This document shows positions 17,536 through 28,789 of a DNA stretch of 64,000 bases, piece by piece. A program made the translations under genes and the position numbers. The notes under the pieces are model-generated. The model saw nothing but the letters and a program-made list of their open reading frames with translations. It did no database searches and was not told the DNA's origin. This stretch comes from Mesostigma viride (lineage: Eukaryota > Streptophyta > Mesostigmatophyceae > Mesostigmatales > Mesostigmataceae), in contig RPFO01000912.1 of the NCBI GenBank assembly GCA_009746045.1, positions 1 to 64,000 on the forward strand, read 5' to 3'. The stretch's first letter is position 1. Each line of letters opens with the position of its first letter.

Positions 17536-17652
17536 ATCCTTGTCACACCCCAAACACACCATCACACCTGCCGGGGTGGTGACAGATGCCAGCCTAAATG
17601 TCATAACCTGGTGAGCAGTGGTGGCAGGGTGGCACTTCTGTTTTTGCAAGTG

Positions 17653-17682
17653 GTTTAGGGTTTTAGGGTTTAGGGCTTAGGG
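17653..17682 (+). repeat. Short interstitial telomere-like repeat (TTTAGGG type)
   Basis: About four degenerate units: TTTAGGG, TTTTAGGG, TTTAGGG, then GCTTAGGG. This is the plant/green-algal telomere repeat type, found here internally, close to the right limit of the viral element. Confidence 0.6.
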
Positions 17683-17805
17683 TGAGACCCATCCTAGGCC
17701 GCGGTCACTATAGGGTCACTATAGGGGTGGCAGATGCCAGCATAAGGGTGGTGCACTTCTCCTAGTCGCGATGACGGAATGATGACGGAATGATGATGGA
17801 AGCTA

Positions 17806-18345
17806 CTTAATTAATTAATTAAATTTGACTCGTGCTCCCGTTGGCCGGGGAGTCACGGAGCATTAACCCCGATGGATGGATGGATGGATGGATGGATGGA
17901 TGGATGGATGGATGGATGGATGGATGGATGGATGGATGGATGGATGGATGGATGGGTGCAAACAGTCCTACCGGTCTAATCTATCTACATCAGCTACCTA
18001 CAACATCTATCTAACAGCATCACTAACTACAAACATCTAAGCTAAACGGCATCACGCTACCCTAGGGGAGCTGTTGTAGGTAGCTGATATAGATAGATTA
18101 GACCGGTAGGACTGTTTGCACCCATCCATCCATCCATCCATCCATCCATCGGGTTTAATGCTCCGTGACTCCCCAACGGGAGCACGAGTCTAATTAATTA
18201 ATTAAAATTAGGGGAGCTGTCTGCGGGCGTGCCTCCCGCGGGTTTGCACACGCGGGCGCTTCCCACCAGGGGGGGGCTCGTTGTCCACTTGTCCTCTATG
18301 ACCTGGGCCCACTTGGCCTTGTCCATCATCTTCTCCTGGCCCATC
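17806..18345 (-). mobile_element. LINE family 2, 3' end, with a nested copy of itself
   Basis: A minus-oriented 3' end of LINE family 2 (A/T tail, hairpin, (GATG)n run, then coding end ...GKRPRVQTRGRHAR) is split by a plus-oriented 135-bp 3' end of the same family at 18,074-18,208. The 11-bp TSD TAGGGGAGCTG occurs at 18,063-18,073 and 18,209-18,219. The (GATG)n microsatellite (17,870-17,956) is part of the family's 3' UTR. Confidence 0.7.
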
Positions 18346-19408
18346 ATCTTCTCCTAGTCCATCATCTTCAGCTAGCCTAGCTACTATATGCGTCTCACCT
18401 AGCACTGCTTGTTTGCTCACGTCTCCATATACGTAGCAATGCAATGCTCACACGGGTCCTGATCTTGCACCCACAGCTACCTTAGTAGGGGATGCCCCAG
18501 CTAATCATTTCGAAGGGTCTGGTTCAAGCACCCTGTGGCATGCCTGTGGCATGAGGGAAGGGGCCGGGGATCTCTGCCCCCCTGCCCGTTGTCATCAGGG
18601 ATTATAAAGTGAGCACTCCGGCGCTCCGTGACTCCCCATGCACCGGGATCGAGCACGTGTTTTTTAAAAAAAAATTAAATGATGCATCATTGCATGAGGC
18701 ACATGTGCGCTGCATAGAGGTACACTGGCACGTGCATGTGATCTATCAAAGAGACAACCAGTGCTATCGATAGATATAGCGATCGGAATGGTCACTTTTA
18801 TGTGCATTGAAGTGATTGTTCAAGTATAATAGTATATAGAAAGTCGTATAATATCCTGAGCAGTGAGCACTGATTACGTTCAAGGAGCTATGCACCCTCA
18901 GTCCTGACTTGTGTACCTAGTTGCAGGCGCGCATGACTACTCTTTGTCACTCACCAGTAACGGTATATGATCATAAGATATATTGGCCGTACATATGGAC
19001 AGTATACTCGGTTAAGGCATCATACTCTAGTAGTCTACAACCAGTTTTATGGCGCCATGTTGTCGCACAGCCCACTGACGTGTGGCGCAGCATACTCTAG
19101 CATGTTTGCAGATAGCCCGAGGTGCATCGCATTGTCCATATTATTTCCCACGTGAGCTATGAGACGCCCGCACGGACGTGCCACTTCTTGCCGGCACCGA
19201 AGGCCGTATGTAGCGGCCGACCTAGGCACGCCCCTACTATAGCTGTGAAGGCTGGGGGTTGTCCTTTCCCCCCATCCTGTCATGTCAGTAGGGATTGAAA
19301 GCCCGTTTGGGCTCCGTGCCTCTCCATATAGGTGCGTGTTATTTCATTCAAGTATAAGTAAACACCATAAATTTCAGTTGATCTACGCCGGTACTGACGT
19401 TTCACGAG
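18346..19408. other. Repeat-derived intergenic DNA
   Basis: No gene seen. 18,440-18,690 is a retroelement 3' end related to 44,101-44,290 (minus), ending in a CTCCGTGACTCCCC hairpin and an A/T tail; a similar hairpin end lies at 19,310-19,355. The rest is unassigned. Confidence 0.45.
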
Positions 19409-20710
19409 GGTGCCGGCCCAGGTTGGCAAATACGTGCGTATTGTCAAAATAAATACGGCAATACGCGTTTTTTTGGCCCCGACGTACTATACGCGTATTT
19501 TGTCAGGAATACGTGATTTGGACTTGGAAATTTTCAAGGTTTGAGCTGGGGCAGCGCTTGGCGCCAGGCCAACCGGACCGTGGCGCGGCGCCTACCTTTA
19601 CCAAGATTTTCTACTATGAGCTATACCTAGGCTTTTCGTCCAGTAATGACTTGGCAGTTGGCAAGCTAGCTGAAATTACACGGAGAGACCGAGAGAGTGC
19701 TAGCACGATGAAAATGCCAGCTGTGCTGGGAACGTGGTACTTGTAACACAGCCTGTATCCGCAGGCCAGAAATCGGGAGAATCCGGACCATGGTAGCTCG
19801 AGCCTGCCGGTATCTTGTCCGCGTTTTCGAGTCGTTCAGGATCATGAAGATGAATGGTGTTGAAAATGTGTAGCCTTGCACATGCATTGAAATTATGGCT
19901 GGCTTACGTGTAGAGCGACTAGATGACCTAGACGGCGGGGCCGGAAACAGCATGCTTGATCAGGGCGTGTGTTTCGAGCCTAACTAGCCGGGAGTGTCTA
20001 GTGGTGAGCACCATTGCTGCGATCGCTCTCCCACCATTTACGAGGAAATACCCGCAAATAAAAAAAAACCGCTGAAAAGGTCTAGCTAGTCAGTCATCAC
20101 GTTAGCCATGCCATGCTTCAAAACGTCCAAGAACTGCACACATTGCAAAGGCAAAAAGCCGGAGGACAGCACTTTCAAATGTGCGGCGGGAACCAAAAGC
20201 CCGCGTATGCCAGAAAACATCGTGTTGCTGCAGCGACGCGACGATGTGGACAACGAATCCAGTGCCAAGCTCGGAACGGCCGCAAAGGAGATCTGGCATC
20301 ACAAGGTTCAGATGTGCGGAGATACTATGCGATCCAGCCGGTCCACGACCTGTTTGTAGAGCTTGCAAGGAATGTGCACATGCAGTAATGGGTACGTAAA
20401 TTATGGTGGCAGGTTGGTAGGGAAGAAGTGCAAGGAATGTGCACATATTGCATTAAAAAATTATGGAAGGCTGGTGGGGAATAAGTGCAAGGAATGGTGC
20501 AGATTAAATTATGCCTTCCACCATAATTTACTGATCAGTCCATGCATAACAATGCCCCCTAAGGCCTTAACCCTAAAGGCCCATTCATAACCATGCTGCA
20601 CACTGCCACGTATTCTGCTGACGTATTCTGCCATGCTCCACGTATAATACTCGTATTTTGAGGCCGACGTATTTGACGTACCGAAGTATTGGCCAACCTG
20701 GGTGCCGGCC
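19409..20710. mobile_element. 1.28-kb DNA transposon with TIRs and 10-bp TSD
   Basis: The element (19,419-20,700) is bounded by inverted repeats starting CAGGTTGGC(A/C)AATAC, with imperfect similarity over about 60-90 bp rich in TACG motifs. The 10-bp duplication GGTGCCGGCC flanks it exactly (19,409-19,418 and 20,701-20,710). No transposase is present. A short plus ORF at 20,108-20,359 has a Cys cluster (CTHCKGKKPEDSTFKC) of unknown meaning, and 20,360-20,500 holds internal repeats around GCAAGGAATG. The TIR start resembles hAT ends, but the 10-bp duplication fits Mutator-like elements better. Confidence 0.65.
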
Positions 20711-21875
20711 CGGCCCGGCCTGGACAATGGCCGGCGGGTCAGCAACGCCTTGGTCCAGGCGTAGTGGTACGCTTACATGTACGTGCACGATGCCACGCGC
20801 ACATTACTACTCCCTGCGATGCGATCCGTCCGCAGGTTATATAGCCACAACGTGCACGGTCATGGTGGAAACCTGCTCTCCAGGCCGGCCTCCCGGCCCA
20901 AGCTCTCTAGATGTGCCTGCCATGCAAGCCAAACTCATACTTCGCAAGCTTATTACTTAATATATGAAAGTTCGAATTCGGTAGTTCTTCTAAATATGAA
21001 AGGAGCGTGAGCAAATTTGCTCTCTAACCAACAAGGAAGCCCGCTAAGTACTCCAGCGCTTGTGCGAGTCTCATGAGAGAACATCCGAATTTCCAGCATC
21101 CACATGCATCACGTGGCGTGGTCCAACAGCTCTCAGTCTCGCGTCGACACGTGGTAGTATAGATGCACACGCGCGGCTGTTGGCAAAAGCTTGCAGCAGT
21201 TACAACGCGGGGGACCCGACGTACCAAGGACCCAAGTTGTTGTTGTTGTTGTTGTTGTTGCCCACGCCGCACATGGGCAGCGACGTACCAAGGACCCAAG
21301 TAGAAGCGGTTCAATAACAAACATTCAATACGAAGATGTATCTAATACTAAGCACACGCCACGCGGCATATGACGTTTCCCATACCCAACGGCAGGAGGC
21401 GAGGCGCGGCGCCTTTGCTTGTCGACAGCGTGGCACATTGTGCCTCGTGCCTGGTCATCACCGTGTTGGCTGGCCACTGGCCTACTTGTAGTGCCCCTTG
21501 AAGCAGCTGGCAGCCTTCAGTGCGCGGGCTGGACTGGAGAGCAGTCGCACGATCGTGGCCATGATCAATTTGATGCGATAAAAAGGCTTCGCCGAGACGA
21601 TTATTCGAAAGTGCCCAGCACAGGAACGTAGAGGGCTCTGGAATGCACGGCATGCAGCGCGATTGATTGATACAACGCAGTGTCTTATCGTTGTTTGCCG
21701 TTTTACAGGAAATTGTAATTCTTCCGAACCACTTTACTGTCGCGGGACCCATACATCGTGGCATCAGAAGTGACGTGCATTCCGCGGGGCATTTTAGCGG
21801 TCTCTGCTTAGTTCCATGTTATGAGATAAACGATCTGCTGAACGCACTTGAAGCTTCAGCTTTTGACCGATAGAC
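20711..21875. other. Region upstream of the coiled-coil gene, no gene seen
   Basis: No supported gene. A (TTG)n run at 21,237-21,260 lies between two copies of GACGTACCAAGGACCCAAG (near 21,218 and 21,282). The promoter of the gene starting at 21,876 must lie at the right end; no TATA box could be fixed. Confidence 0.35.
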
Positions 21876-23054
21876 ATGGGCAAGAAACCTCACAAGAAGA
21901 AAGGAAAAGGACGAGGGGGGGATTCTGGCGCTCCAGGTAAGATAAAACACCATGTCATCCTAAAAGTAACGCCAGCAAATGCAGTGTGCTTCTTAACCCA
22001 CCGCAAGGCTTGTTCGCATTACTAACAATGCGCAGCATTATGTGGCTTTCGGGACCACATATCCTGTAAGAGATCGATTATGTTCGATCGGGTTCCTTAG
22101 TAGAGCATTTGCAAGTTGGTTTTCTATGGCAACACTCTTGGCATAGAATGCGAGGTTCTGATATCGTGGCGTTTTCTTTTTCGTGCACCTGTTCTGTTTG
22201 GCATGGGATAATCTGCAGAGAAAGGGCCTGTGGATGCATTTACGAATATCGAGTCACTGGAGCAAGAGGCGCAGGAACAGGATGAGACTGAACCACAGGT
22301 TGATGCCGAAACAGACGCACCGAAGGAAGGAAAGGGGGTTGCACAATTGGAACTGAAGGGAGAAGGCACGGGGGGGAGCGAAGCAGTGGATAAATCACAA
22401 GAAACGGAAGAGAAGGAAGCGAGCTCCCTAGCAGCTGCAAAACTGGAAGCGGACAAGAAAGCAAAGGAAGAGGTGGAAAGGCTGGCAGCCGCGAAATTGG
22501 AAGCGGAGAAGAAAGCAAAGGAAGAGGCGGAAAGACTGGCTGCTGCGAAATTGGAAGCGGAGAAGAAAGCAAAGGAAGAGGCGGAAAGGCTGGCTGCTGC
22601 GAAATTGGAAGCGGAGAAGAAAGCAAAGGAAGAGGCGGAAAGGCTGGCTGCTGCGAAATTTGAAGCGGAGAAGAAAGCAAAGGAAGAGGCAGAAAAGCTC
22701 GCAGCCGCAAAGTTGGAAGCAGAGAAAGCAAAGGAGGAGGCAGAAAAGCTGGCTGCTGCAAGGTTGGAAGCAGAAGAAAATGCAAAGGAAGAGGCAGAAA
22801 AGCTGGCAATCCTGGCTGCTCAGACGCGTGAGGCAGATGCAAGGGCGGCTGATGCTGCCAGGGAGAAGGAGGAGCGTGCCATTGCGAAGCAGCTGGAGGC
22901 GGCAGTGGAAGAGATTCGCTCGGATCTGAATGGTCAATCATCACAGCCACAGGTTGATGGTGGCGCAGCAGGTGCTAGCAGACCTAGTGCTAAGCAGATC
23001 TCTGCACAGAGTAATTTCGGGGAAAGCGCTTGTGCCTGCTGCATCATTTTGTAG
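21876..23054 (+). CDS. Host coiled-coil protein with C-terminal CAAX box (2 exons)
   Basis: Exon 1 is 21,876-21,936 (ATG; MGKKPHKKKGKGRGGDSGAP), the intron 21,937-22,218 has GT...CTGCAG ends, and exon 2 is 22,219-23,054; the phase-1 junction restores PEKGPVDAFTN. The product has 298 aa: a Lys-rich start, an acidic segment, then about seven imperfect 18-residue repeats of the type LAAAKLEAEKKAKEEAER (encoded by 54-bp tandem repeats at 22,430-22,810), which must form a long single helix or coiled coil like the TolA stalk. The last residues are ACACCIIL: a CIIL CAAX box, with Leu favouring geranylgeranylation, and extra cysteines for possible palmitoylation. So a membrane-tethered rod protein is predicted. 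No enzyme domain. Repeat number probably varies between strains. Confidence 0.75.
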
Positions 23055-23616
23055 GAGCACTGGTACAATTGGTATAGAGTTTGTGTCGCAGTTGGACACT
23101 TTTTGTACTGTTGGCTCCGTGATAAACGTGAAGGACAGTTGGTGTTTATTAATTAATTAAGGTGACGGTCTCGGCGCGATTTTTTTGGTGCAGAAAAATT
23201 CGTGACAACCGTCCTTACCGCGAAAAAGTGATGCACGGTGCGCGCACCCCTACCGGTGCTGGCCATGGCGATGTCCTTTCAGGCAAACTAGACAAAGATA
23301 GCATGCGGAATGCAGAGAAATTGCGCGAATCTAAAAGATGTTGACTTCATGATATTATTTCATGGCAGAGTTTGTGTGTTTTGCAACGCTGTTGATTTTA
23401 TTGATGAATATCGCCACGGGGTCTGGACAATCTGAAATTCATCGCGAGGAATAAATTAGAATGCACGCTAGCGGCGGAGATTCTCAGGTTTTGTGGGCTT
23501 CAATTGGCGTTAAGGATATGCGTTTACAAAATTAAATGAAATTGAATTAAATTAGATTACAACATGACGCCGTTGGGATCTATCATGTAGCACATATTCC
23601 TTGCTGCAGATCTTGT
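23055..23616. other. 3' flank of the coiled-coil gene, no gene seen
   Basis: Presumed 3' UTR and spacer; contains A/T repeat tracts (TTAATTAATTAA near 23,147; AAATTAAATTAGA near 23,540) and a family-1 type 3' end fragment at about 23,560-23,600 just before the LINE copy. Confidence 0.35.
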
Positions 23617-24905
23617 AGCACATATTGCTGCCATTCGCCGACTGTATGAGGGCTCACAGGCAGTAGTGCGGACTGCGGAGGGCACCACTCCACCATTCCC
23701 CCTTCACCACGGGGTGTGGCAAGGTTGTGTCCTGTCCCCATACCTGTTCATTATTGTCGTGGATCACGTCATGCGCCGGGCATGAGCGCGCTTTAATTAC
23801 TGCTCTTAAGGGGTTCGAGCCAGGCTTGGACATCCTTAACGTGAAAGAGCACGGCGGGGTTAGACCTGGTTACCGCCTTGCCGACCTGATTTATGCGGAT
23901 GATACCACCCTCATCGAGAGCCCCAAGCACATTCAGACCTGGCTGGACTGCCTGGGCCTGGAGGCGCGGGCGGTGGGGTTGGAGATTAGTGTCAAAACCG
24001 AGGCGATGGTGATTGGGGCCTCCAGTAAACCACCGCTGCCGCGCCTGCTCGACGGGACGGAGGTCCCGTTCCGCGACCGCTTCAAGCTGCTGGGGAGCTG
24101 GCTTCCTGACACCGCCGACGATGTGGACACCCGCATCGGCCTTGCCTGGGCCAAGCTCCGTTCGCTCACACCCTACTGGCGCTCGAAGGGCCTGGGCGGG
24201 CACCGCAAGCGCATGCTCTTCAAGGTCCTCGTCCTCACGGTGCTCACGTATGGCGCCGAGGCGTGGACCCTCCCACCCAAACTGGCAGCTAGGCTAGACG
24301 GCACGGTTTACAGGATGCTCCGACAGGTCCTTAGCGTAGGTTTTTCCGAGCGTCCGTCATCAGAGTCTTTGTATCATGGCATGCCTCGTGTTTCGGACGA
24401 GATTAGGCAGCGTAGGATAGCATTTGTAGGACACCTTGCCCGCACCAGCCAGGTCGACACCACCCTTGGTCTGGCCGGCCCCCAGCAGCTTGGCCAGCCA
24501 GGGCGGCACATTCTGACCTGGCCTGGCCCCGAGGACATTCCCAAAAGGGTAGGGAAACCTACAGTCACGAACTACGTTAATTCAGATGTTGCTCGACGAC
24601 CTAGTGGTCCCAGCCCAGTTTGAGCACCGCATCCACTCTCTCTCCCGTCTTTGGACTGCCATGCAGGACAAGACGCGGTGGAAGAAGATTGTCAAGGCGC
24701 ACACGCCCGACCCTGTGGGCAAGCCACCTCCCCCCAAGCGGCGGAGGCGTTTTGATGAGTAGTGTAGTTAGGATTTTCTAGATAGCTTAGAGTTACCTAG
24801 GATAGTTCGATCACGCGGCTTCCCCCACCCCATCCATCATGCAATATGTGCTACATGACCTCCCCACGGAGGCATGTTATAATTAAATTAAATTTAATTT
24901 TAGTA
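23617..24905 (+). mobile_element. LINE family 1 copy, 5'-truncated (RT to 3' tail)
   Basis: Encodes reverse-transcriptase palm motifs QGCVLSPYLFIIVVDHVM (23,723-23,776) and LADLIYADDTTLIES (23,877-23,921), thumb and C-terminal segments (GAEAWTL, RRIAFVGHLAR) and ends ...KRRRRFDE-stop near 24,762. A stop near 23,784 and frameshifts near 23,790 and 24,575 break the frame, so it is dead. It ends with the hairpin ACATG-AC-CTCC...GGAG-G-CATGT and an A/T tail at 24,850-24,905. Confidence 0.8.
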
Positions 24906-25665
24906 TTCCTAGCTGGATGGGTGGAGGTGGGCGAAGCCGCGTAATCGAACGAACCTAACTCTAAGCTATCTAGTCTAGAAAATTCTAACTACACTACCCA
25001 GCAATACGCCCCTTCCGCTTGGGGGGAGGGGGCTTGCCCACAGGAGCTCGCGTGTGAGCCTGGACAATCTTCTTCCACCTCTTCTTGTTCTGCATAGCAG
25101 TCCAAAGAAGAGAGAGGGAGTAAATGTGGTGTTCAAACTGAGCTGGGACCACTAGGTCGGCCAGCAACATCTGGATGTAGTTCATGGCAGGTGTACCTAG
25201 CTAGCTTTCTAGGGATGTCCTTGGGGCCAGGCCAGGTCAGGATGTGCCGCCCTGGTACGTTGGCCAAGCCGCTGGGGGGCGGCCAGACCAAGGGCGGTGT
25301 CGACCTGACTGGTGCGAGCAAGATGTCCTACATGCAAATGCTATCCTGTGCTGCCTAATCTCGTCCGAAATACGAGGCATACCCGGCCTGATACAAAGAC
25401 TCTAATGACCTACGCTGCTGGGAAAACCCTACATTTGAGGACCTGTCGTAGCATCCTGTGAACCGTGCCGTCGAGCGTAGCTGCCAGTGTAACTTTCTCG
25501 ATACTTGTCGGAATTGCTCCGTTCCGGCGACGCTGGAATCGCAGAGATATGGCAAATCAGGATCACGCCAATGCGCTTGGCGTTATAACTATGATAGTCA
25601 CTAAAAAAAATTAAATTAAATTAAATTATAACATGACTCCGTTGGGAGATCATGTAGCACATATT
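24906..25665 (-). mobile_element. LINE family 1 fragments, minus orientation
   Basis: 24,906-25,500 is a decayed C-terminal RT region of family 1 in tail-to-tail orientation with the previous copy. 25,600-25,665 is a second, very short 3' end (A/T tail plus hairpin). Confidence 0.65.
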
Positions 25666-25667
25666 CC

Positions 25668-26995
25668 CGTGGATCCCCCGCCCCCTGATTGCTGTCATCC
25701 GCAACCTGTATGAAGGGTCCACCACTTCGGTGCGCACCTCTTACGGGACCACGCCCCCATGCCCTTTACAGAAGGGTGTGTGGCAGGGCTGCGTGCTGTC
25801 GCCCTACCTGTTCATTATTGTTGTCGAATACGTAATGATTCAGGCGCGCAAGCGATTTGCCCGCATCGTGGGCAGGGAACCAGGAGTGCAGGTTGCTAAC
25901 AAATTCTGGCATGGCGGTGCGGACACGGAGATTCGGCTGGCAGACATCATCTACGCAGACGGCACCACCCTCTTCGAGGACACTGAGCACGTGCAGACAT
26001 GGCTTGACTGCCTGGCTATCGAGGCCCGTGCAGTGGGGCTTGACCGGTCAGCAAGAAGACAGAGGCCCTGGCGGTTGGGCTCACCAACTCACCGCCGCCC
26101 CTCTATCAGACTCCTAGACGGCTCTCGAGTCCTGTATCAGGACCGCGTTAAGCTGCTGGGCAGCCTGCTCCCCAGCTGCGAGGTTGATGTGGATCATCGC
26201 ATCTCCCTCGCCTGGCGCGCTTTACGCCAGTACCGGGCCCTGTGGCGCAAGCCCCTGGGCAAGATCGAGAAGCACGGGACCTGTTCAAGGTCCTCGTCCT
26301 TCCTGTTCTCACGTATGGAGCCGAGACGTGGACCCTCACCGCCGACCTGGCCCGCAAGCTGGACGGCGCGGTCACCGGCATGCTTCGTTCCATTTTCAGA
26401 GTAGGATATGCTGCTCATGTCCGCAATGAGGACCTGTACCAGGGCATGCCCTATATCACCAGCACCATTACTTAAGCAACGCCGCCTGTGCACAGCTAGT
26501 AGGGCACCTAGCTCGCACCAACCAGGTAGACACCTCACGTGGCACCCCCCGCAGGACTGCGACCAGCCCAGCCTGGCCGGCACCTCCTGACGTGGGCTGG
26601 GCCCAGTGATGTTAGACGCCGCAAGGCCCGCACCTTCAAGGAACAGATAGTGGAGGACATGGGGGGCCTAGGCCTCTCCGTGATTTGGAAGAAGATGATG
26701 GACATTGAAGGCCAAGTGGGCCCAGGTCATAGAGGACAACGAGCCCCCCCCAGTGGGGAAGCGCCCGCGTGTGCAATCCCGCGGGAGGCACGCCAGATAG
26801 CTCCCCCTAGGGCAGCGGGCGGCTGCCTAGATAGATGTTGTAGTTAGAATGCTGTTAGATAGATGTAGTATGTAGCCAATGTAGATTAGACCGGTAGGAA
26901 TGTTTGCACCCATCCATCCATCCATCCATCGGGGTTAATGCTCCGTGACTCCCCAACGGGAGCACGAGTCTAATTAATTAATTAATTAATTCCCG
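25668..26995 (+). mobile_element. LINE family 2 copy, 5'-truncated, RT catalytic motif mutated
   Basis: Encodes KGVWQGCVLSPYLFIIVVEYVM (about 25,770-25,835) and RLADIIYADGTTLFED (25,933-25,980). The invariant second Asp of the YADD box is Gly here, so this copy could not reverse-transcribe even without its frameshifts (near 26,050, 26,280, 26,475). The 3' end codes for the WAQVIEDNEPPP...RPRVQSRGRHAR tail, then a (CATC)n run, the CTCCGTGACTCCCC hairpin and an (AATT)n tail to about 26,995. Confidence 0.75.
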
Positions 26996-27396
26996 TGGAT
27001 GGATGGAGGGGGGGGCAAAGCCGCGAAACCGAACTAATCTAACTCTAATCTAATAATCTAATCTAGAAAACCCTACTTATTCTACTCAGCAAAGCGCCCC
27101 TTCTGCTTGGGGGTCCGAGGGGGCTTGCCCACAGGGGCGGGCGTATGAGCCTGGACAATGGTTTTCCACCTCCTCTTGTCCTGCATAGCAGTCCAAGCAA
27201 GAGAGAGGGAGTGAATGCGATTTTCAAACTGCGCTGGGACCACTAGGTCAGCCATCAACTGCTGTGGGTAGGTCATGACATGTTTGCCTACCTTCTTAGG
27301 AATGTCCTTAGGGCCAGGCCAGGTCAGGATATGCCGTCCTGGCTGGCCAAGCCGCTGTGGGCCGGCCAGACCGAGGGCGGTGTCTACCTGGCTGGT

Positions 27397-27657
27397 GCGA
27401 GCAAGATTAATTAATTAATTAATTAGACTCGTGCTCCCGTTGGGGAGTCACGGAGCATTAACCCCGATGGATGGATGGATGGGTGCACACATTCCTACCG
27501 GTCTAATCTATCTACATTGGCTACATACTACATCTATGTAACAACATTCTAACTACAACATCTATCTAGGCAGCCGCACGCTGCCCTAGGGGGAGCTATC
27601 TAGCGTGCCTCCCGCGGGATTGCACACGCGGGCGCTTCCCCACTGCGCGAGCAAGAT
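27397..27657 (-). mobile_element. LINE family 2 3'-end insertion with 11-bp TSD
   Basis: The 239-bp insertion 27,408-27,646 is flanked by GCGAGCAAGAT at 27,397-27,407 and 27,647-27,657. It begins (minus orientation) with the A/T tail and hairpin and ends inside the coding end of family 2: a typical 5'-truncated target-primed insertion. Confidence 0.8.
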
Positions 27658-28356
27658 GTCCTACGAATGCTATCCTACGCTGTCTAATCTCGTCCGAAAT
27701 GCGAGGCATGCCCTGGTACAAAGATTCTAGATGCCTATGCGTGGAAAACCCGACATTCAGGGCCTGACGGAGCATCCTGGTTACCGTGCCGTTTAGCTTG
27801 GCCGCCAGCGTGTCCGTGAGCGTCCATGCCTCAGCGCCATACGTGAGCACCGTGAGGACCAGGACCTTGAGGAGCATGCGCTTGCGGTGCTCGCCAAGGA
27901 CCTTCGAGTGCCAGTAGGTTTTCAGCGAACGATGCCGAGCCCAGGCCAGGCCGATGCGGGTGTCCACATCGGCGGCGGTGTCAGGAAGCATGCTTCCCAG
28001 CAGCGATCACGAAACGGGACCTCCGTCCCGTCTAGCAGCCGTGGTAGCGGCGGGCGACTGGAAGCCCCATGCAATCACCATAGCCTCAGTTTTGACACTA
28101 ATCTCCAACCCCACCGCCCGCGCCTCCAAGCCCAGACAGTCCATCCAGGTCTGAATGTGCTCCGTCGGGGCGCGCGATGAGGGTGGTGTCGTCCGCATAA
28201 ATCAAGTCGGCCAGGCCTGCGGTAACCAGGTTTAATAACCCCGCCGTGCGCGCTGTCGTTAAGGATGTCCAAGCCTGGCTCGAACCCACGAAAGAGGAGC
28301 AGTAAAGCGCGCACGTGCATGCCCGGCGCATGACGTGATCAACGACAATAATGAAC

Positions 28357-28643
28357 AGATATGGGGACACAGATCTCGAGTGATTTATCTAGTACCAAAT
28401 CCGAAAGGCTTGCATCACTCCCCGGACAGGAGAACTTTTGCGGATGACTGTAGGTGTAAGTTGGCGATGCCATGGTAACCGGAGACGTCCGTCCTATAGT
28501 CAGCAAAATTGGTGCGAGAGGTCCCCAGTTCGATTCCGGTCGGATTCATTTGCAGATCGCGTTTTTCCGCGTTTTCCGCGGCCCGGTACTGAACGCAAAT
28601 GGTTTTCACCTTTGCGGAGTGCCTGATCAAAGATATGGGGACA
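28357..28643 (+). mobile_element. 261-bp SINE-like insertion with 13-bp TSD and Pol III B-box
   Basis: Insertion 28,370-28,630 is flanked by AGATATGGGGACA at 28,357-28,369 and 28,631-28,643. It holds a tRNA-like stretch about 28,480-28,550 with a good B-box (AGTTCGATTCC near 28,527) and a weak A-box-like TATAGTCAGCAAAATTGG about 40 bp before. Unlike the other retroelements it lacks the 3' hairpin and repeat tail, so its mobilising partner is unclear. Confidence 0.6.
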
Positions 28644-28789
28644 GGACACAACCTTGCCACACGTACCCCGTGGTGAAGGGGGAATGGTGGGGTGGTGCCT
28701 TCCGCAGTCCGCACTACTGCCTGTGAGCCCTCATACAGTCGGCGAATGGCAGCAATAAACGCAGGTGGCACTCGATCCAGAGCTAGGAT

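Larger units (their letters stand above)
26996..28785 (-). mobile_element. LINE family 1 copy, minus, carrying two later insertions
   Basis: A decayed RT-to-3'-end copy read on the minus strand (28,780 towards 27,000). It is interrupted by a family-2 3' end (27,408-27,646) and by a 261-bp SINE-like element (28,370-28,630), both with TSDs, which dates family 1 here as older than both. The RT motif LADLIYADDTTLIA is still readable near 28,180-28,220. Confidence 0.75.

Noticed and set aside
17653-17682. True chromosome end
   Set aside because: Only about four degenerate telomere-type units, with complex DNA continuing on both sides.
22240-22950. 236-codon minus ORF rich in Leu/Pro opposite the coiled-coil gene
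   Set aside because: Shadow of the 54-bp repeats; the plus strand has the intron and CAAX box.
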